Positions 50,901-59,900 of a DNA stretch of 64,000 bases are shown here, in pieces (positions within the stretch are counted from its first letter, which is position 1; the number at the start of each line of letters is the position of its first letter). Below the pieces are notes generated by a model. That model worked only from the letters and a program-made list of their open reading frames with translations. It did not search any database and was not told the origin of the DNA. Position numbers and translations under genes: made by a program. Origin of the DNA: Erythrocercus mccallii (lineage: Eukaryota > Chordata > Aves > Passeriformes > Dicruridae); assembly GCA_013397435.1 (NCBI GenBank), contig VZRG01000865.1, forward strand, positions 65,261-129,260, in the 5' to 3' direction.

Positions 50901-53900
50901 TTCGCTACAAAAGCATCAGAAAAGCCCTAAGCAACGTTCAGTGCTGATCTGTGCTGTAGGAAAGAAACAGCAGTTCATCCTTTCAGCCTGTGTACAACTG
51001 CCAGGAGATAGTGAAGGACAGTGAAGTACAACGAACTGATTTTCAGGCTCAGTTTTGACCAAGACTCTCAAAAAGCAAAACAAACTTTGCTTCTGAAGAA
51101 TCACAGAGAATAATGCACACCTTCTTTGTTTCAGAGTCCCCTATGAAAATATCATGTGCCTGACTTGGGGAGCCAGGAAACAGTCAAAAAAGTAACAAGC
51201 CCAAGAAATGCAGCTACCTCATCCCACATCTCTGGGAAAAAAGTGGGAAAAATTATTTACTGGCTTTGGAGGCTGCATTTTGCCTCCATTGCAGTAAGTT
51301 GTATAATTCCCACTAGTATAAGTTGTTGCTGAGTCAGTCCCAGAACACAAAGAAGTTGCTGCCCTCAGTGAGATAACTAAAATGCCCAGTGAGACAACCT
51401 CAAAAAATTTTGAAAAACAAAACAAAAAACCAAACCAAACATTGAAAAACAAACAAAAACCAAACAAAAAACCCAAACAAAACAAAAACAAAACAGAGAA
51501 GACAAGTGAGGCTATGACAAAAATCCATATATATATATTTTACAGAAGAAGGAAGACTGAAAGCTACATAAAGGAATTATCAGAAGTAACAGGAGATTAA
51601 GAAAGCATTAGGAAACTAAACACTACTAAATCACCCAAATGATAAATCTAAGTAGATATACTATATCACCACTAATATGTACTTGCCAATGAGCACCACT
51701 ATCTTTGAAACAAAGATCAAGTTCCCTGTAAGGTGTCCTCTGCAAAGCCTTACAAGGCACTGTATACGTTTCTCAGAATATACCACTTTTTTCAAATATT
51801 CTTACAACACCATAGCAAATCAGGAAAAAACTTATAAAGGACGAATTTGCCTAAAAAAGAAGTTAAAGTTTGCCCATTCTAGTGACCAATCCATGAAGTT
51901 TGAATCTAATTTTGCTTCTGTCTTGTGATTCCACAACAAATTCAGACAACATTAAAGTGAAGGCTGGGATCACGCTAACTTCTTGATGACAAGGATGCTT
52001 CTTTTTTTTTTGCACAACCACAAAATCCACATCCTTGCCTAGGCTTCCATGTTCCCTGGCTGAGCAGATAATATCAGGCTGCCTTTTTTTCCCATGTCAC
52101 TGGCCTGTAGTCAGTGTGAAGGAGAATCCCAAATCACACCTGATTATACTATAAATGTAGCCACAGGGCTGGGGTGGCTCTGAGGACAGTGGGCAATAGG
52201 TCCTTGAACAAGCCATCACCACTCCTCAGCAGCAAGCTCTCCTCACTCTTTTCCTTCCCAGAAAACCTTTTAGAGCTTTGTAATTTTCTACCACACTACG
52301 GAAGTAAGAACTAGGGAGGTTCTTTGTTATACGGCAGTTTCTCTGCCTCCCTTGACCATCTACATTTCCATTTTGAAAACTTTTGGACCAACCACTTTGA
52401 GATACTATCTATAGATACCCTTTTTGGCTAAGGTATCTCTATGGGGCTCACATGAAAAAGGAAAAGGCTACATGATATATATTTAATTGAAAGATTCCTC
52501 ACTTACTACATAAAGGTTTACATTTAAAATTATGTTTCTTATTAATCTAGAATTAAGGCTGTCTGATGAATTACCTTGGCTTTCTCAGACAAGTTACAGA
52601 AGCAATTTAAGTTCATGACATGGTAAAGAAATCTAGTTATGAAAATAGTGAATTTCAACTACAGGAGCAGAGCCCACACAGCTGCAGTGTTTACTGTGAT
52701 AATTTATAAGAAAGCAAATCAGCAACCTCAAATTCTGCTTTTCATACTCTCATAACTTCAAGATTTCTGAACAATATTTTACCCACACACTTGCATATGC
52801 AAAATTTTGTCCTGACTGTCTCACATTTCAGACAATGCCTTGAAGAGCTTCTTGTCCTTTTATCAACCAAGGCGAATTTTAGATGGAAATTGTGACAGAC
52901 TAAGAAATCAAGTGGATTAATAATGCATTGCCTTCCATGACAACAGTAGAGCTCCACACACATCAGGCTGTCATTACGTGAGTCACTCAGCAGCAGATGG
53001 GAGGAAGGAATTATGCAGCGCACTGAGGCCTTCTGAAAGATGCTCTCATTTTTAGGAAACCTGTGTGCTTGTGTACAGAAGAACAGATTTCCTATGCTGT
53101 GTAAATTCCTTCTGTCTTCACTGGGGATTTAGGCAAGCAAAGACATTTCTCTGATGGAATGAGAACCATTAAATGAAAAAATAAATACTAAAACATAAAC
53201 TGAAAATCACAAACAACAACAATAAAAGTACCCATCATGAAATCTCATAAAAGGATAACACTAGGACTGACAGCATGCAAATACTTCAAAGAATATAAAT
53301 ACACATAAATATACTCACAACTATATTCTAGCCCAGAAATACGTAAGATGACTCCTGAGATTTTGCAGACGCAAAACCAAAAGAAAATGTACACTTGCCT
53401 CTGCCTTCTACGAAATGCACAGAATTGCTGTAGTTACATGGTTTTAAGGCAGTACAGAAGACTTTTTTTCCAGAGGTGCTTCATCCTCCTGAACAAAGCC
53501 CAGACACCACCTTTTTATCAAATACATCACTACTCAGTTGCTCTAACATATTTTCTGAACACACCTGTGCAGATAGCTGCCGACTGCCAGTCTCTAACAA
53601 GGAATGTCATCCACCATTTATGCTGGGAAGAAAACACTTGCACAAATTGTAAAACACCACTCATACATAGAAGAGCATAACAGGCATTCCTAATGTGAAC
53701 ATAGGGCTAGAAATTCTTGACTAACTCATTTCAGCTCTGCCACAGAACAATGTCTCTGAATTTAGATTCATTCAAGAATCAAATCCAAAGCAAATTAGAG
53801 TTGAACTATTCTGCAATAGAGCTAGTATACTCTAAAATGTAATTTTTAAGGATGTTCATCTTCTTTTGATATCTCACTGTTCTTCTGGTTATCTCACTTA

Positions 53901-55784
53901 AGAAAGCTTTAGTCCATCTAGATCAGCAGTAAATGAAGAAATATTTTCTCTTTTAAAAAATGGACATGAAGTGTGGGATTTAAAGCAGGTACACAAGAAA
54001 GATTACTGGCTTACAAAGGACTTGGTATGTTTTTTACCAATTTAACAACAATATATGGCTATAGCAGTTCTGCCATCTCCTCTCTGCCTTTATACTTGAA
54101 CTCATCATACTTGGATGATTTTTATAGACTAAGCCAGATACAAAAAACAAAGAAATAACAGTTCTCTTCCACAAGGAAAAAAGTAGTTTTACCAACACTC
54201 AGCATACCAGCAGGGAGTTGTGTAAAAAATAAAGCAGATTTCACTTTTGAACCTACCTTTCTCAAATGCTCTGCTTTTGACAGCTGCCATTAACTGCAGC
54301 AGTTAAACACTGAACTCCAAAGCATTCTCTTTTGCGCACTCTGCTTAGTCACATAACCTTAGTCATAAACCTCAATCATAAACAACTTAGTGAAACCTTT
54401 CATTGCCTTGGACTGATGGTGAGCTGATGGTGTCCTGCTGGTACTTAAAATGGTCAGAGAGAATGTCCCTCCCACTGCTGGGCATCACCATCCTCGTCTC
54501 ACTGTATCAGTAAGTCAAGATAATTCCATATTGCCACAAGCAGAAAATTACAGAGCTGATATCAACAGCTTTCCTTTATTCATCCCAGCACACAGTCAAG
54601 AGATTTAGGAAGCTAACTTCCCACCCTCAATGCATTTGTGCTTGTAGCAGTGTCACCATGCAGTGTTATCCATGCAAAAGATGACAAAGCTGCATAGTAT
54701 TGAAGGATGAGGCCGCACAGGGGCTAAAGCCCATATTCTGGCATTCCTTCTGCAGCTTAATCCAGCCTGCATCGTAACAGGCCAGGCCAGAGCAGCCTCT
54801 CTACTTAAGACACTCATAATATACCAAACAGCAGCACATGGCATCAAGGAGATAAGCAGAGCAGGAAGACTGCAAACCTTGTGTGTGTGACCAGTCCTAC
54901 CAGACATGGCACCTAGTAGGACTACCTTCTGCGGGCATGAAACCAACTGCCAGGTGCCTATCATGCTGCACCTGAACCTATATATGTGGGTATGTCAGTA
55001 AATAAACACGTGAGAACAGTCTAGCTTCACCTAATGACTGAGCGCTGCTGTTACCTGAGAATAAACTCTTCTTTTCTAGATGGGCGCTCATGGTTTCCAT
55101 TCCCTTACGCACTTTCTCTGATGAAACTTGGGGAACTTGTGCTGACAACTTCTTCGGAGACAGAGGCACCGTGATAAGAGCAGCTACAGCTGTTCTGCTA
55201 TACAGCGTTCTATTACCTCCAGCTGGGGCACCGCGTTCACTCACGTACGAGAGTAAAACAAACAGCCCGAATTAAGAGCCGCTGCTGCCGACTCTGAGCC
55301 GTGCGGCCGGGCTGAGCTCCCCCTCATTCCCTCAGTTCACCCCGCCGCTCCCTCTCCTCGGGCGCCCCCGAGGCCGCGGCGACCGCCCCGGGCTCGGCNN
55401 NNNNNNNNNNNNNNNNNNNNNNNNNNNNNNNNNNNNNNNNNNNNNNNNNNNNNNNNNNNNNNNNNNNNNNNNNNNNNNNNNNNNNNNNNNNNNNNNNNNN
55501 NNNNNNNNCGGCCGCCCGGGCCGCGGGGCCGCCGGGAGCGAGCGACCCGCGGGTGAGGCCAGGCCCGGGAGTCCTGGACTCACCTTCCCGTCGGCGCCGA
55601 AGGGGAGGGATTCCTCCACCGCCGGCGGCTGCAGCGCCCTGTCCCGGTGGGCGTCCGCCGCGCTGGGGGCTGCCACGGCTCCCTGGGGCTGGTAGTCGGG
55701 GTAGGGGTTGGCGAAAGCCCGCTCCTCCATCTCCGCTTCACCGCCCAGCTGCAGCTTCAGCCTCTTGGACATGCTCTCTCCCAT
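26858..55784 (-). CDS. LANCL2: LANCL2, LanC-like protein 2 (complete, nine coding exons)
   Basis: The exons on the minus strand are 55784-55584, 45737-45620, 41195-40988, 38783-38636, 38373-38227, 34621-34439, 32163-31987, 28767-28695 and 26973-26858. They join to 1371 bases, giving 456 residues plus TAA (human 450). The N terminus MGESMSKRLK keeps Gly2 for N-myristoylation and a basic patch linked in the human protein to phosphoinositide binding. The LanC barrel shows repeated GxxG-type motifs, including GWTG, YGRAG, CHGAPG, CHGTAG and FEGMAG. Zinc ligands are C320, C366 and H367, with the same 46-residue spacing as in LANCL1. Known roles are membrane-cytosol shuttling, Akt/mTORC2 support, abscisic-acid response, and, for the family, adding glutathione to dehydroamino-acid residues in proteins. 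The C-terminal tail differs from mammals. The promoter is a CpG island. Confidence 0.97.
26974..28694 (-). other. LANCL2: LANCL2 intron 8 (1.7 kb)
   Basis: AT-rich intron. The minus-strand open frame at 26904-27161 overlaps the last exon in another frame and is not coding. No repeat was recognised. Confidence 0.8.
28695..28767 (-). CDS. LANCL2: LANCL2 coding exon 8
   Basis: This 73-base exon encodes residues 395-418 (FAEWCLEYGAHGCR through PYSLFE) plus one base of Gly419. It starts after TTCCCCAG and ends at GAAG before GTAAAA. It is close to invariant with the human protein. Confidence 0.97.
28768..31986 (-). other. LANCL2: LANCL2 intron 7 (3.2 kb)
   Basis: No transposon, RNA gene or conserved protein was recognised. 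Only short chance frames occur. Confidence 0.8.
31987..32163 (-). CDS. LANCL2: LANCL2 coding exon 7
   Basis: This phase-0 exon of 59 codons (residues 336-394) starts TFKEDKYLKDAMDCSDVIWQ and contains GLLRKGYGICHGTAGNGYSF. Cys366 and His367 supply the remaining zinc ligands and active-site histidine. The acceptor is TTCCATAG and the donor GTGAGC. Confidence 0.97.
34253..34287. repeat. (TA)n microsatellite
   Basis: About 35 bases of alternating TA with two small interruptions. It sits where the 5' end of the adjoining SINE would be expected, so the SINE head is truncated or has been replaced by slippage. Confidence 0.85.
34290..34421 (+). mobile_element. tRNA-Ile-derived SINE with CR1-like tail (TguSINE1-like), 5'-truncated
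   Basis: The head reads TTAGAGCTTGGTGCTAATTA and continues with a Pol III B-box-like GGGTATGATCCCC (34321 area), closely following tRNA-Ile from the D arm to the T arm. A middle segment and then a CR1-type 3' end follow, finishing in three degenerate copies of the ATTCTRTG octamer. The first part of the tRNA is missing. It lies in LANCL2 intron 6, antisense to the gene. Confidence 0.85.
34439..34621 (-). CDS. LANCL2: LANCL2 coding exon 6
   Basis: This phase-0 exon of 61 codons (residues 275-335) carries DYVRHKKFRSGNYPSSLSNE and HWCHGAPGVIHMLMQAYK. Cys320 in HWCHG is the first zinc ligand. The donor GTGAAT is non-ideal. The flanking intron holds the tail of a SINE within about 17 bases of the exon edge. 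Confidence 0.97.
34622..38226 (-). other. LANCL2: LANCL2 intron 5 (3.6 kb)
   Basis: Contains one CR1 3' fragment (about 36370-36479). Otherwise AT-rich intron without recognisable genes. Confidence 0.8.
36370..36479 (+). mobile_element. CR1 retrotransposon 3'-end fragment
   Basis: GGGCCAGGAGTTGGACTTGA, a CTTCCAACTC segment and terminal ATTCTGTGATTCTATGAT octamers are the signature of the 3' end of avian CR1 LINEs. The fragment is heavily 5'-truncated, as is usual, and antisense to LANCL2. Confidence 0.88.
38227..38373 (-). CDS. LANCL2: LANCL2 coding exon 5
   Basis: This phase-0 exon of 49 codons (residues 226-274) encodes AIIESGK, CPLLYQWHRKQYVGAAHG and AGIYYMLMQ. The fourth LanC motif reads HGVAG, where human LANCL2 has HGMAG. 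It was recovered by splice sites and similarity, as it is not an obvious open frame by itself. Confidence 0.96.
38374..38635 (-). other. LANCL2: LANCL2 intron 4 (262 bases)
   Basis: Short intron with a GTAAGA donor and a TTTCATAG acceptor. Nothing else was seen. Confidence 0.9.
38636..38783 (-). CDS. LANCL2: LANCL2 coding exon 4
   Basis: It completes Lys176 and encodes residues 177-225, with the conserved LPDELLYGRAGYLYALLYLN repeat. It begins after TGATGCAG and ends at AAAGAG before GTAAGA. Only 262 bases separate it from exon 5, the shortest intron in the gene. Confidence 0.97.
38784..40987 (-). other. LANCL2: LANCL2 intron 3 (2.2 kb)
   Basis: AT-rich intron, GTAAGT donor to TGCAG acceptor. 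No repeat or gene was recognised. Confidence 0.8.
40988..41195 (-). CDS. LANCL2: LANCL2 coding exon 3
   Basis: This 208-base exon completes Gly107 and encodes residues 108-175, including IALLYLQLYRV and the invariant NLNGRRVTFLCGDAGPLAVG block. It ends two bases into Lys176, at a GTAAGT donor. Confidence 0.97.
41494..42522 (+). mobile_element. Solo LTR of an avian endogenous retrovirus (about 1.03 kb)
   Basis: It begins TGTATTGGGTTTGCACAGCC and ends CAACCCACA, so it has TG...CA ends. It contains an AATAAA at 42352-42357 followed by a T-rich stretch and the TGATCTCTCCTGGTCCTTAT segment typical of this abundant avian LTR type. The middle carries degenerate CTGCAGCCCATGGA-like repeats. There is no internal viral sequence, so it is a solo LTR. 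Flanks CAAAT and AAGAAAT give at best an imperfect target duplication. I recall the type as ERVL-like but the family is not certain. Confidence 0.82.
44372..44986 (+). mobile_element. Solo LTR of an avian endogenous retrovirus (about 0.62 kb, TguLTR5-like)
   Basis: It starts TGTCCTGGTTTCAGCCGGGA and ends in CACACCA, matching a very common avian LTR type. A TACATAAA promoter element lies near 44633 and ATTAAA at 44839-44844. The 5-bp flanks ATCAG (44367-44371) and ATTAG (44987-44991) match at four of five positions and look like the target-site duplication. No internal viral genes are present. Confidence 0.85.
45620..45737 (-). CDS. LANCL2: LANCL2 coding exon 2
   Basis: It encodes residues 68-106 plus one base of Gly107. 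The block from KIKDLLQQMEEGLKTADPHD to the first LanC-repeat motif YTGWTG is nearly identical to mammals. The first residues VNACFSKRIQ differ from human IIHNFIRRIQ but are in frame behind a clear CTTTCAG acceptor. The donor is GTGAGA. Confidence 0.95.
48399..48541 (+). mobile_element. tRNA-Ile-derived SINE with CR1-like tail (TguSINE1-like), near full length
   Basis: The head (about 48399-48471) follows tRNA-Ile: TTAGAGCACAGTGCTATTAA, then AACACCAAGGTCATGG, a B box GGTTTGATCCC at 48450-48460, and CATATGGGCCA as the acceptor-stem end. The tail has GGACTCGATG, TCCATTCCAACACAGAATAT and terminal ATTCTGTGATTCTGTT. It is antisense to LANCL2. The anticodon-loop and stem changes show it is a retroposon and not a working tRNA. 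Confidence 0.88.
51399..51500. repeat. A/C-rich simple repeat, (CAAAA)n-like
   Basis: About 100 bases made almost only of A and C, with repeating CAAAA, CCAAA and CAAACC units. It is intronic and low complexity. An open frame across it (51382-51600) is an artefact of composition. Confidence 0.85.
55399..55508. other. Assembly gap (110 N)
   Basis: A run of N within the GC-rich start of LANCL2 intron 1. Real gap length is unknown. It does not touch exon 1, whose donor is at 55583. Confidence 0.99.
55584..55784 (-). CDS. LANCL2: LANCL2 coding exon 1
   Basis: It encodes residues 1-67 from MGESMSKRLK to DGK and ends exactly at a codon boundary before GTGAGT. The start is supported by the conserved MGE-MSKRLK opening and a good context (G at -3 and +4). 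The segment after NPYPDY is variable and Ala/Pro-rich, one residue shorter overall than human. The exon is complete and the assembly gap lies 75 bases beyond its donor. Confidence 0.95.
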
Positions 55785-56362
55785 CTCAGCCGGCCCCCGG
55801 CCCGCCTCCCCGCACGGCGAGCCGGCGGGGACACACTCCGCCCCGCAGAGCGCCTTTGCAGCAACGCGAGCGCCGCGGCCGCCCCCGGCTACAGCAGCTG
55901 TCCGCTGGGGCTGGGTCAGGAGGGCGGCTGCGGTGACAGTGCCCGCGGCCGCGGGTCCATCGGGGCCGCCTCAGGCCGGAAGCGCCGCCGCCCCGACCCC
56001 GAGCCACAGAAGCCCAACTTTAGAAGGCGAAAAGGGAAGGCTGCGACGCCGCGGCTCTGTTCGGCGTCCCTGTCAGCCGGGGCGGGGGAGCGGCGAGCGC
56101 GGTGGCATCACAGCCTGTACGGGGGCAGAGCGCGGCCGGCGCCGCGGCCGGGCCCCCCCGCGGGAAGAGGCAGCCCGCCCGCCGGCGCGGGCTGGGTGGC
56201 ACCGCTGCAAGGCTCGTTCCAGCGCCTCATCCTCCCCCGCCGGGGCGTCAGTGCCTCGGGCTGCTGCTGCCGCCGGCCGCACGCCGGGCGGCGGAGCGGG
56301 ACTGCCGCCGGCTCCTCCCGTCCGTCCCCCCGCGGCGGGGGCGAGTCGCCGCCCGGCGCATC

Positions 56363-56473
56363 TCAGAGGAAAGGCAGCAGCAGCAGGAGGGGCACGGACA
56401 GCCCCAGGAGCAGGCAGTACGCAACCAGTTCCTTCGCCCGACTCATCCGCAGCCGGCGCCGGGCCGCGCTCAT
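56363..56473 (-). CDS. Candidate upstream open reading frame encoding a 36-residue membrane-like peptide
   Basis: On the LANCL2 strand, ATG at 56473 opens a 36-codon frame ending TGA at 56363, 578 bases before the LANCL2 start. The peptide begins MSAARRRLRMSRAKELVAYC and is followed by an uninterrupted hydrophobic stretch rich in Leu, ending PLLLLLPFL. This is a basic N terminus plus one membrane-spanning segment at the very C terminus. An internal ATG at 56446 gives a 27-residue form. Both ATGs have weak contexts (C at -3, A at +4). The frame also stays open upstream to an ATG at 56695. I recognise no known family. It could be a uORF in the LANCL2 leader, a microprotein, or chance in GC-rich DNA. 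Confidence 0.3.
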   Translation of the reverse strand: MSAARRRLRMSRAKELVAYCLLLGLSVPLLLLLPFL

Positions 56474-56940
56474 CCGCCGGCAGCCCCCGCGCCCGGCGAG
56501 CCGGGCCCCGGCCAGCCCCGGCGGCAGGGATGGACGCGGACCTCGGCTACCGCCCGGCGGGGACGGCGCAGCCGGCGAGAGGAGGCAGATCCCCGGGGAG
56601 AAGGGGTGTGGTTTCCTTCCCTCGGCCCGCCCCTGGGCTGTAATATTGGCCTGGCCGCGCTCACTCTTCTGCCGACGGGGAGCCCGCTCCAACAAGCCAA
56701 AGAGTACTAGAAAAACACCGCCAAGCCCCCCTAAAAGACATCAGAAGACCTCACAGCCCTGGAGGGGGCTGGCGGCGATGGGTGGGGAAGCCCCTCAGCG
56801 ATGGTGGCTGGACTTGAGGGTGGGATCGCATCCCACCTGGGGAGGAGTATCGTCTGGATCCCGTGTGGATCGCGCGTTTGTGCCTCGGATCCAGTTCTGG
56901 GGCGGGGGGGAGTACCAGGGCACTGTGCCGCCATAAATTT

Positions 56941-59900
56941 AGCCCGTCGTCTTATGATCCCCCGACTTTAAGCTATGAGAAGAGCTCCAGATGAGAGGGC
57001 ACTGTACAGTCATCGAGGATAAATCTTTTCTATTCACAAATAAATGGTACATGCTGTCGATATAGTCATAGCCTTCAGGAACTGATACTGCATACTGAAA
57101 TATCATTGTGTAGAGCGAGCCGGCAGAAAGCCTGCAATCCGAGCAAACATTGCACACAGTATTGTGTGAAAATACAGGCACAGGAGACCTCATTATGCCA
57201 TGAAATATTTACTCCCAACTATGCCATTGCTTTTTGCCAGCAATTGTAAGGCAGACGGACCTTAAAGCATTAGTTCAATAACTGGGCACTGTGCAGACTT
57301 ATTGCTCTTTAGTTTTATGCATTAGGTAACTTTATTGCTATCAGAATACATATTCAGTGCATGAGATTAAATAAAGGTGACATCTGTCCTGGCACTCACT
57401 TCAGTTTACAGTTGTTTGTAGCAATATACACGTGAATAAATGGGACATGTCTGTCACTTTGTCACAGGATATTAATTTGAATTAACACTTTCTTCATTTT
57501 ATGTATTTTTATAAATTGAGCTGATGACAAAGCAGAAGTTCCAAACAACCTGTCTGACAAGAAGTACCTTGTATTTGCTCTGGAAGTGAATATAACCAGT
57601 CACTTAAAAATTAGAGTAATCTATAAAATATCCTCTTCTGTGATAATTAAAAAATCACTTTATGCATCATGTATTCTTTAATGGTTCTTTTGTGCTGTGT
57701 TGCAGTGCCTGAAAAGGTAAATGCAGAACCTTTTTAAGACATCTCTTGTCTCTGAGTAAATATTTCAAATAACATGTTTTCATCTAGAAGAGTTTCCTAC
57801 CTTTAGTGGAGACTGGCTGCATCAGCGCAAGTAACTGCATTCCCATAATGAAGATCAGAGTTAAGCCTTCAATACAGGTGTGCATGGTTTCTGTTTTCTT
57901 ACACCTTCTACTCTTCTTGAATCAAAATGATGGAAAATAAAAGCAGGATCATACCTATTGGTACCTGCTCAAGGCCAACAGATAAGGAGAGAAGGTGCTC
58001 CCTGGCAGCTTGCAAGAGCAGGTTCTTTTCTTCTTCTGGAGCTGTGGGTTTGTGGGTTGCTTGGTTGGCATCTCTTCCCTTTTGCATCATTGCACTGTTT
58101 GATTATCTGCACTCTGCTGTGTTTAACACCCTGTTTTCTGGAGCACTTCTTTCATGTTCACTGTTCTTCACATTTGTTGCAATGTGGTATGTTTAGTTTC
58201 AAGCCTACAAGGCTTTCTTTTGTTCTTAGCAGGTGGAACAGAGTTCAAAAGACTTTCAGCCTTCTTTTCAGGGAGTGTTTTTTCCTTCTGCTCTTTTGCC
58301 CTTGATGCATGCAGAGCTCCCACAGCCCAAATGGGAATCATGGATGAAGGAGGAGGAAAAATGTTGGGCTGAGTGAGGCGTCAACCTGTAACATAAGACT
58401 TAAGCAATAACAAATTCACATCTCTCATCTCCAGCAGTATGAAGCAGGAGACTTTGCCTACTGAAATCATGATTTCATTTGTGCTTTCATCCAGAAAATG
58501 TCTAAATGCTACTGAAAGCACTGAGCCCTTACCCTTACTTCACCACTCCAGCTAAATGCTCCTGTAGCCTGCCTTCTGCAGCATTGGCAAATGTGCAGCC
58601 TGCAGCAAGCTGATCTAGCTGAAAGCTGTCCTTTTCCTTTCTGTGATGTAGGTAAAATCCAACTAATGTCTAAACAAAGCCTGATTCTTACTTAGAAATC
58701 AGTTTCTTCATGTAAATCATGGAAGTTTTTCTTATCGGATCAATAGGCTATTCATTCTTTACACGAGAAAATCATAAACCCTTCTCTTATGGCCTTTCCT
58801 TCTCTCCAAGCGTCTTCACATCCTGCAGCGTCTGATACTCTGCTCACAACGAGACTAGAGCCATTTTTTAAATAGTAAAATAAAGTATCTCTTACATATT
58901 CAGTCAGGACTAAATAATCAGAATCCATACATAAACCATTAATGATGCTGTGCTTTCCTATGCATTTTGCTGTTTGATTCCCAGCATGCATTGTAAATTA
59001 ACCTAACTAACATGGTGGGAAAGAGCATTGTATATCACAGAGTCAACCCTCTGAGAACTAGCACACAGCTGCCCTTCCCACTACACTCTGTGGGAGCTAC
59101 ACCATGACACAATGTTATGTGGCTTGTGGAACAAGTGTGAGCAACCATCAGGAATCTCCATAGTTCTAGCTGTGACATGTTCAATGGTTCTTTCAGCATC
59201 TGCGATCATTCTTATTACAGTATAATAGTGCTCATTTATTTTCATGCACAATGGCTCCACATATGTGTAAGCAACAGCCCCATCCATGCTTTCCTCCGAG
59301 GAGAAAGGATGATATGTATATGACTTCAGCGCCCTGCTAAAGTGCTTTTTAAATTCTAAACCATTGTAGCAGCTGGCATTAATCTCATTTTATTTCTGAT
59401 TGTAGAGATCCAGCCGAAATTAACTGAGAGAAGCAAGAGCTTCAGGAATGGACCCTGTTAATGTGATGCATAATGGAGAACAAGGCTGTGCACTGCTTTA
59501 TTTAGTGTGGAAAAACAAGATATGGCAATTTCTCAGCTAGAAAACTAACTAGTTAACTGTCAAGTAGGAGAGCAGATCAGTGGAGATGGGGTAGTTTATA
59601 CCCGTTGCAAATCAGGGATCATACTTTTATTGAACATAAATATAGTCTTTCATACTTCCATGCAAAGCTTTTGCTTTTTCTCTGGTCATCTTTTCAGGTT
59701 GCACTCTGTCTATGGTGTATCCTTTGTGCTCTGCAGCTAACCTTTTACTCTTTGATCACTACCAGAGGCCTATAGTAGCCTGTAAGAAAGGATTTTCTAA
59801 TTCCCTCTTCACCTCCCTTTATCTGCACTTCCTAGTTTCTTTGTTACCACCGCCATTGTATAAGAATATATTCTGCTAGTAAATTATTTAAAGCTGTTTA

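Larger units (their letters stand above)
45738..55583 (-). other. LANCL2: LANCL2 intron 1 (9.8 kb, includes assembly gap)
   Basis: Its 5' part (above about 55290) belongs to the CpG island and contains the run of N. The rest is AT-rich, with one SINE (48399-48541) and an A/C-rich simple tract (51399-51500). No other gene was recognised. Confidence 0.8.
55290..56940. promoter_or_regulatory. LANCL2: CpG-island promoter and 5' leader region of LANCL2
   Basis: The base composition jumps to strongly GC-rich and CpG-dense sequence around LANCL2 exon 1, with AT-rich DNA on both sides. Many GGGCGG/CCGCCC-type Sp1 motifs are present and I saw no TATA box in a useful position. An inverted CCAAT box (ATTGG at 56645-56649) reads GCCAAT on the LANCL2 strand, about 860 bases before the ATG. 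The transcription start cannot be fixed from sequence. The island could also fire in the + direction. Confidence 0.85.

Noticed and set aside
55332..55583. Extension of LANCL2 exon 1 through the N run (to 55332)
   Set aside because: The conserved DGK ends exactly at a GTGAGT donor, and exon 2 continues the protein in phase. The rest is intron plus N.
55647..56936. 429-codon + strand open frame across the CpG island, with a 311-codon companion at 55708-56643 and a 202-codon frame at 56102-56710
   Set aside because: They lie over and antisense to LANCL2 exon 1 and its leader. Three overlapping frames are open at once because GC-rich DNA has few stop codons. The products are Arg/Pro/Ala/Gly-rich with no domain.
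58752..59287. Two minus-strand frames (79 and 68 codons) as EGFR or other exons
   Set aside because: They match no part of EGFR that I recognise and I found no convincing pair of splice sites joining them. Kept only as a possible sign of conserved noncoding DNA.
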